A stretch of DNA of 24,731 bases. It comes from Candidatus Pacearchaeota archaeon (GTDB taxonomy: Archaea > Nanobdellota > Nanobdellia > Pacearchaeales > GW2011-AR1). Every line of letters starts with the position of its first letter. Position 1 is the first letter of the stretch. Under the pieces are notes generated by a model. It was not told the origin of the DNA and did not search any database. It saw only the letters and a list, made by a program, of their open reading frames with translations. The stretch lies in contig RFLO01000027.1 in assembly GCA_003693875.1 (NCBI GenBank), positions 1-24,731 of the forward strand, given 5' to 3'. Position numbers and translations under genes: made by a program. Shown here one piece after another: positions 21,390 to 24,731 of this stretch.

Positions 21390-22013
21390 ATGTCCAACAA
21401 AAACAGTGAAGAATTCAACTTTCCGGAAGCAGAACTCATAAAATCAACGGAACCATTCAGAACCTGCAAAAACATCGTTGTTGGCAAGGGAAATCCAAAA
21501 GCGTCAATCCTTTTTGTGGGTGAGGCGCCCGGAAGAAACGAAGACGAGCAGGGACTCCCTTTTGTTGGAGCTGCCGGAAAAAACCTCGACGAACTCTTAA
21601 AAAAAGTAGGGTTAAGCCTAAATGATGTTTACATAACAAATATTCTAAAATGTCGTCCTCCAAATAATCGAGACCCCCTACCCGAAGAAATATCTGCCAA
21701 CACCCCATGGCTACTCAAACAAATCAGGGAAATAAAACCAAAAGTCGTTTGCTCTCTTGGAAATTATGCAACAAAATTTTTTCTGGCAAAATCAAAGGTC
21801 CATCTTATGGACAAAATGCCCGGCATAACAAAAGTTCACGGACGTCCTACAATAATCCAAATGGAAGGCTTAACCTTCAAATTAATTCCCCTATTCCACC
21901 CAGCAGCAATAATTTACAATAGAAAAAAATTAACTCCCCTATGGGAAGAAGATATGAAAGTTGTAAAAAGAGAAATTAGCCTGCCCTCCGAGGTTCAAAA
22001 AAGCCTTTTTTGA
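21390..22013 (+). CDS. Family 4 uracil-DNA glycosylase lacking most iron-sulfur ligands
   Basis: 207 residues of the thermophile-type (family 4) UDG, which excises uracil from deaminated DNA. Motifs: LFVGEAPGRNEDEQG then LPFVGAAGKN (44-64), YITNILKCRPPNNRDPLPEE (81-100), VVCSLGNYATKFFL, and LIPLFHPAA with the catalytic-region His. Family 4 enzymes normally hold a 4Fe-4S cluster with four Cys. Here only Cys88 (KCRPP) remains: the N-terminal CxxC is absent (the region reads STEPFRTCKN) and the fourth position, 16 residues after Cys88, is Asn104. The protein may fold without a cluster. Its 3' end overlaps nop10 by 38 bases. Confidence 0.9.
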   Translation: MSNKNSEEFNFPEAELIKSTEPFRTCKNIVVGKGNPKASILFVGEAPGRNEDEQGLPFVGAAGKNLDELLKKVGLSLNDVYITNILKCRPPNNRDPLPEEISANTPWLLKQIREIKPKVVCSLGNYATKFFLAKSKVHLMDKMPGITKVHGRPTIIQMEGLTFKLIPLFHPAAIIYNRKKLTPLWEEDMKVVKREISLPSEVQKSLF

Positions 22014-22131
22014 CGGGGCATCTTATTTTAAGAAACTTTGAGTGTGCAGTTTTTGTTTCCTTGCCGCAATTAGGGCAATTGTCCTGAAGAGTATACCTTG
22101 AACAAAAAAAGCATTTCTTCAAAAGGCTCAT
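21976..22131 (-). CDS. nop10: Nop10-like H/ACA ribonucleoprotein component
   Basis: 51 residues. The zinc-ribbon core matches Nop10: LKKCFFCSRYTLQDNCPNCGKETKTAH, with Cys pairs 7/10 and 19/22 and the diagnostic RYTL. Nop10 joins Cbf5, L7Ae and Gar1 in RNA-guided pseudouridylation. The usual continuation PPRFSPEDPYGKYRR is missing; instead the chain runs SKFLKIRCPVKKGFF to the end. The start overlaps the aIF2-alpha stop in an ATGA arrangement, which is the common archaeal order aIF2-alpha then nop10 and supports the call. The last 12 codons are antisense to the UDG C-terminus. Confidence 0.8.
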   Translation of the reverse strand: MSLLKKCFFCSRYTLQDNCPNCGKETKTAHSKFLKIRCPVKKGFFEPRRAG

Positions 22132-22832
22132 CTTTCCTCACGACTCTCAAACTCGCACTTGTTTTCCTTTGCTCTGGCTGCAACCCCTTCAATAATTTTG
22201 TTCATCTTCTTTTTTCCCTCGCGAAAATCTGAAACAACGAGTTTAAGCAAATAATTGCCTGCTGAAACATAATTCACCGAAACATTCTCATCACTTACGC
22301 TAAGTATATTTTTTATACGCAAAACTCCGTCCGGCTCAAGGCACTTCAAGCATATCCTCTGTTTAAGGCTATGTTCCTTCTTTCGTTTCTCTGCAATTTT
22401 CCTTACTACATCCCAGCTTTCCTCGGGAAGATACTTCTTCAAAACCCCCTCATCTTTTCTTACTTCATCAATAAAAGAAGTCAGGTCGGGAAAGTTATCA
22501 AGAATATCTCCAATGATACTTTCAGATTTTTTTCCAAGAAGCTGTCCTAATGCAGTCTTTATTGCCTGTTCTTGCCTGTATTTTTTCATAACCTCTTTTC
22601 TCTCTTTTGAACTGACCCTTCTAAGGGAAAGGTGTATGTGTCCGTTATCAATATCTAAAACCTTGCAAACTATTTTTTTGTTTGGAACAACATATTTTCG
22701 CATATACTTTATCCTGCCCGGTGCAATCTCAGAAGAAATGATTGTCCCCTCCTCCCCATTTGGAAGTCGGACGTGAGTAACTGTGTTTGTAACTTTCTCA
22801 ACCCTGCACAAAACAATATCTCCTTCTTTCAT
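22128..22832 (-). CDS. eif2a: Translation initiation factor aIF2, alpha subunit
   Basis: 234 residues, a little shorter than the roughly 260-270 usual in archaea. Domain 1 is an S1-type OB fold: GDIVLCRVEKVTNTVTHVRLP, EEGTIISSEIAPGRIKYMRKYV (the loop equivalent to the eukaryotic Ser51 region) and HIHLSLRRVSSKERKEVM. A helical domain 2 follows to about residue 165, then the alpha-beta domain 3 with VLRIKNILSVSDENVSVNYVSAGNYLLKLV. It binds aIF2-gamma and initiator tRNA. It sits between rps27e and nop10 in the standard archaeal order; rpl44e, often first in this cluster, is absent. Only a weak AT-rich element (about 22844-22857) precedes it. Confidence 0.93.
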   Translation of the reverse strand: MKEGDIVLCRVEKVTNTVTHVRLPNGEEGTIISSEIAPGRIKYMRKYVVPNKKIVCKVLDIDNGHIHLSLRRVSSKERKEVMKKYRQEQAIKTALGQLLGKKSESIIGDILDNFPDLTSFIDEVRKDEGVLKKYLPEESWDVVRKIAEKRKKEHSLKQRICLKCLEPDGVLRIKNILSVSDENVSVNYVSAGNYLLKLVVSDFREGKKKMNKIIEGVAARAKENKCEFESREER

Positions 22833-22864
22833 AATGCCAAGGCAAATTATTTATTTGATGCAAA

Positions 22865-23035
22865 TCACAAAACCTCTTCAACACGCGCTCTTATCTTCGC
22901 CTTGCCCCCGGACGGCAAAGCCACAACACTCTCGCACTTCAAACATCTAACCTTCGTTGAAGCTTTCCCAAATATTACTTGCGACGCCTTGCACTTAGAA
23001 CATCTGATTCGTATAAATTTCCCGCTACGCTCCAT
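22865..23035 (-). CDS. rps27e: Small-subunit ribosomal protein S27e
   Basis: 56-residue zinc-ribbon protein. It reads MERSGKFIRIRCSKCKASQV, with the second Cys pair in VRCLKCESVVALPSGGKAKI, so the C4 zinc site (CxxC...CxxC) is complete, and ends in ARVEEVL. The GKFIRIRCSKC start, the spacing and the ALPSGGKAKI segment are typical of archaeal S27e. Archaeal S27e is a 30S subunit protein. Its gene has its own TATA box (23056-23064) and precedes aIF2-alpha by 32 bases. Confidence 0.95.
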   Translation of the reverse strand: MERSGKFIRIRCSKCKASQVIFGKASTKVRCLKCESVVALPSGGKAKIRARVEEVL

Positions 23036-23055
23036 TAAACTACTCTCTAAAACTA

Positions 23056-23064
23056 CTTTTTAAG
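23056..23064 (-). promoter_or_regulatory. TATA box of rps27e (and probably aIF2-alpha/nop10)
   Basis: Minus-strand CTTAAAAAG centred 25 bases before ATG 23035. Confidence 0.6.
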
Positions 23065-23147
23065 CCTTTTGGAACTAATGAAAGGCCCTTCTACTTAAAA
23101 TCAAAAAAATATTGAAAATTATAATGCTCCGCTAAATTTTGTAAAGA

Positions 23148-23157
23148 TTTTTAAATA
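23148..23157 (+). promoter_or_regulatory. TATA box of the PH-domain gene pair
   Basis: TTTTTAAATA 23-32 bases before ATG 23180. The second gene starts one base after the first and has no promoter of its own. Confidence 0.6.
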
Positions 23158-23179
23158 AGTCCTACTTAAGTCAAACATT

Positions 23180-23659
23180 ATGGAAAAATTGCATCCCGGA
23201 GCAAAATGGCAATTTCGTGTAAAGGGCTATTTTCTATTCTTGGTTTTAGGATTAGTTTTGGGTAGTTTTGTCGGGCCACTTTTCGGTTCAAAAAGTTCTG
23301 GTTCCTCTGTCTCCATCTTGCTCTCGGTTTTGGGCTACATTCTTTTTGCCATAATTGCAAGTGAGATATATGCGCAGATGTCCTACAATCGCTGGCTATA
23401 TGAATTTACAGACAATGGATTCAAATCAGAAAGGGGAATAATCTGGAAAAGATACTCAAACATCCCCTACGAGAGAATACAAAATATCGACATCACACGA
23501 GGGATAATAGCAAGAATGTTTGGCTTCTCAAGCGTAATGATTCAAACTGCCGGATTTTCCGGACCAGCGAGAGCAGAAGGAAATATCCCTGCTGTTGACA
23601 TAAAAAAAGCTGAAGAAATCCGGAATTTCTTGATGGGTAAAATTACACGGAGAAAATAA
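23180..23659 (+). CDS. Membrane protein with bacterial-type PH domain, copy 1
   Basis: 159 residues: MEKLHPGAKWQFRVKGY, two hydrophobic segments (about 16-35 and 45-62), then a YdbT-like (bPH2) PH domain with NRWLYEFTDNGFKSERGIIWKRYSNIPYERIQNI, the core TRGIIARMFGFSSVMIQTAG and a final helix KKAEEIRNFLMGKI. Such proteins are membrane-anchored and of unknown function; they are widespread in prokaryotes. The first 31 bases of the gene are identical to the next gene, so the pair is a tandem duplication. Confidence 0.82.
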   Translation: MEKLHPGAKWQFRVKGYFLFLVLGLVLGSFVGPLFGSKSSGSSVSILLSVLGYILFAIIASEIYAQMSYNRWLYEFTDNGFKSERGIIWKRYSNIPYERIQNIDITRGIIARMFGFSSVMIQTAGFSGPARAEGNIPAVDIKKAEEIRNFLMGKITRRK

Positions 23660-23660
23660 A

Positions 23661-24188
23661 ATGGAAAAATTGCATCCCGGAGCAAAATGGCTTTTTAGAC
23701 TTCGGGCTTATTACTTTTTAATAATTTTTGGAATTTTTGTTGTGCTCGGACTCTTCCCGTTATTGGGAATAATTGCTTATAGTTCAACAGGAACATATTT
23801 TATTCTTGGCATTACTCTTTACGTCTTCTTTGTCGTAATAGGAGCAGAAATTTATGCCCATATGTACTACAACAGATACCTGTATGAGATAACCGATAAC
23901 GGAGTTAAAATAGAAAAAGGCATAATTTGGAAAAAATACACCTCCATCCCCTATGAAAGAGTTCAGAATGTAGAAATTAAAAGGGGCATAATAGCAAGAA
24001 TGTTTGGCTTCTCCACTGTTGAAATTGAAACTGCCGGCCAATCTGGAAGGGGGATCTCTGACTGGTTTGGAAGAAATAGGGAGTATCAAAGCGAAGGACA
24101 TCTCGCAGCAATAGGTGTCAATGACGCTGAAAAAATCAGGGAGTTTATTATGGAAAAAATCAAACAAACCGGTAATTCTGGAATGTAG
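23661..24188 (+). CDS. Membrane protein with bacterial-type PH domain, copy 2
   Basis: 175 residues with the same plan as its upstream neighbour: MEKLHPGAKWLFRLRAYY, two membrane segments (about 20-38 and 43-62), then the PH domain with NRYLYEITDNGVKIEKGIIWKKYTSIPYERVQNVEI and KRGIIARMFGFSTVEIETAG. It differs by a longer loop after the core (SGRGISDWFGRNREYQSEGHL), which might bind a partner. It starts one base after the copy 1 stop, so the two are co-transcribed and might act as a pair. The membrane spans diverged most and the PH core least. Confidence 0.82.
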   Translation: MEKLHPGAKWLFRLRAYYFLIIFGIFVVLGLFPLLGIIAYSSTGTYFILGITLYVFFVVIGAEIYAHMYYNRYLYEITDNGVKIEKGIIWKKYTSIPYERVQNVEIKRGIIARMFGFSTVEIETAGQSGRGISDWFGRNREYQSEGHLAAIGVNDAEKIREFIMEKIKQTGNSGM

Positions 24189-24266
24189 CCCGAAATATTT
24201 CTCCTTCTTCTCCAAAAAAGATAACGGCAATTGGCCCGGCATCAAGTGCAAAATCCCAAAACTCAA

Positions 24267-24278
24267 GATTTAAAAAAA
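24267..24278 (+). promoter_or_regulatory. TATA box of tRNA-Leu
   Basis: GATTTAAAAAAA centred about 28 bases before the tRNA 5' end. Confidence 0.6.
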
Positions 24279-24299
24279 TAAAGAAGCTCAAAAAATCAG

Positions 24300-24382
24300 G
24301 AGGGGATGCCGGAGCGGTCAAACGGGACTGGCTCAAGACCAGTTGGCATTTGCCTGCGGGGGTTCGAATCCTCCTCCCCTCA
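24300..24382 (+). tRNA. tRNA-Leu (CAA)
   Basis: 83-nucleotide class II tRNA. Acceptor GAGGGGA/TCCCCTC, discriminator A; three-base D stem CCG/CGG with GG in the loop; anticodon stem ACTGG/CCAGT around loop CTCAAGA, anticodon CAA; a variable arm with GGCA/TGCC pairing; T loop TTCGAAT. No intron is present, though this tRNA carries one in some archaea. No encoded CCA. Confidence 0.96.
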
Positions 24383-24421
24383 TATTCTGCCTAAACCAAA
24401 CCTAATTATCGCGCCATTTGC

Positions 24422-24731
24422 CTAACGCAACAACGCTTCGGAGTCGTCTAAGGGGCTTCTTAGTTGTTCCTTGACCAAATTGCCATCGCTTACAAGAACA
24501 CCATCCTTAAATTTTCCAAGGTAGATGCAATCTCCTCCTAAATCATCGTTCCTCTGACCTGCACTCCTCCTCATTTCCCCCGTGCCATCAAAAGCAGAAA
24601 ACCTAATCAAAAAAAAGCTCTCCCCATTATTTGTAGAAATATTTGAGATTTTAAAAAGTCCGGTTCTCCCGCCTCTACAAAAGAATACCATCTCTTCTCC
24701 ACTTCCTTTCCTCTTGAAGATATTATGAATC
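24422..24731 (-). CDS. Unrecognised protein, N-terminus cut by window edge
   Basis: A minus-strand frame is open from the right edge to the stop at 24422-24424, about 102 residues in the window. The first ATG is at 24691 (89 residues), but the frame continues upstream as IHNIFKRKGSGEE to the edge, so the real start is probably outside; a purine-rich GGAAAGGAAG precedes ATG 24691 and keeps that start possible. The sequence is hydrophilic, with a VFFCRGGRTGLFKISN segment and a C-terminal GDCIYLGKFKDGVLVSDGN. There is no membrane span or motif I recognise. Its neighbour is tRNA-Leu. Confidence 0.5.
   Translation of the reverse strand, partial: IHNIFKRKGSGEEMVFFCRGGRTGLFKISNISTNNGESFFLIRFSAFDGTGEMRRSAGQRNDDLGGDCIYLGKFKDGVLVSDGNLVKEQLRSPLDDSEALLR

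Noticed and set aside
23784..24266. 160-codon minus-strand open frame over the second PH-domain gene
   Set aside because: Antisense of a recognisable PH-domain protein; no TATA box or ribosome site and no family resemblance.
1..24731. Mobile element, CRISPR array or defence cluster
   Set aside because: No transposase, integrase, spaced direct repeats or att-like duplications next to any of the five tRNA genes; the only long exact repeats are within the tandem PH-domain genes.

Overview
This window comes from an archaeon with a compact, AT-rich genome, most likely a small-genome lineage of the DPANN type, though the phylum cannot be fixed from this sequence. The archaeal assignment rests on TFB, aIF1A, aIF2-alpha, S27e, an archaeal-type S15, Nop10, a GINS subunit, an archaeal RecJ-like nuclease, stand-alone Bud32, diphthine synthase and archaeal SRP54. 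Most genes have a TATA-like box (TTTAAA/CTTAAAAA) about 25 bases before the ATG, which points to mostly leaderless transcripts.

Layout, left to right. (1) 1-2.6 kb: the N-terminal part of a TrmB-like regulator, divergent from a TYW1-like radical SAM gene, then pdxS-pdxT for pyridoxal phosphate. (2) 2.6-5.1 kb: aIF1A, a mannose-6-phosphate-isomerase-type cupin, a KH-domain rRNA-processing protein, tRNA-Asn, a nitroreductase and a small membrane protein that appears to start at ATT. (3) 5.1-9.1 kb, minus strand: ftsZ and an overlapping operon gatC-like/chorismate mutase/gatA/DHH phosphoesterase. (4) 9.2-14.4 kb: 2Fe-2S ferredoxin, dphB, a small membrane protein, tatD coupled to a stand-alone GGDEF protein, and a two-gene 2-oxoacid:ferredoxin oxidoreductase. 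(5) 14.4-17.7 kb: GINS, tRNA-Thr, a VTT membrane protein, SRP54 and Bud32. (6) 17.7-22.0 kb: RecJ-like nuclease, S15, a nucleotidyltransferase, tRNA-Gln, TFB, tRNA-Arg and family-4 uracil-DNA glycosylase. (7) 22-24.7 kb: S27e/aIF2-alpha/Nop10, two tandem membrane PH-domain genes, tRNA-Leu and an edge-truncated unknown gene.

Most of the window is core information processing with tight packing: neighbours in the same direction overlap by 4-13 bases and five convergent pairs overlap at their 3' ends. I see no mobile element, CRISPR array or defence island, and no clearly new multi-gene system. The observations most worth checking are: a tRNA-Thr in which the elbow pair G19-C56 appears replaced by U19-A56; a GGDEF protein with intact active site and I-site in an archaeon; a family-4 UDG missing three of the four iron-sulfur ligands; a chorismate mutase inserted between gatC and gatA; and a membrane protein with a non-canonical ATT start.
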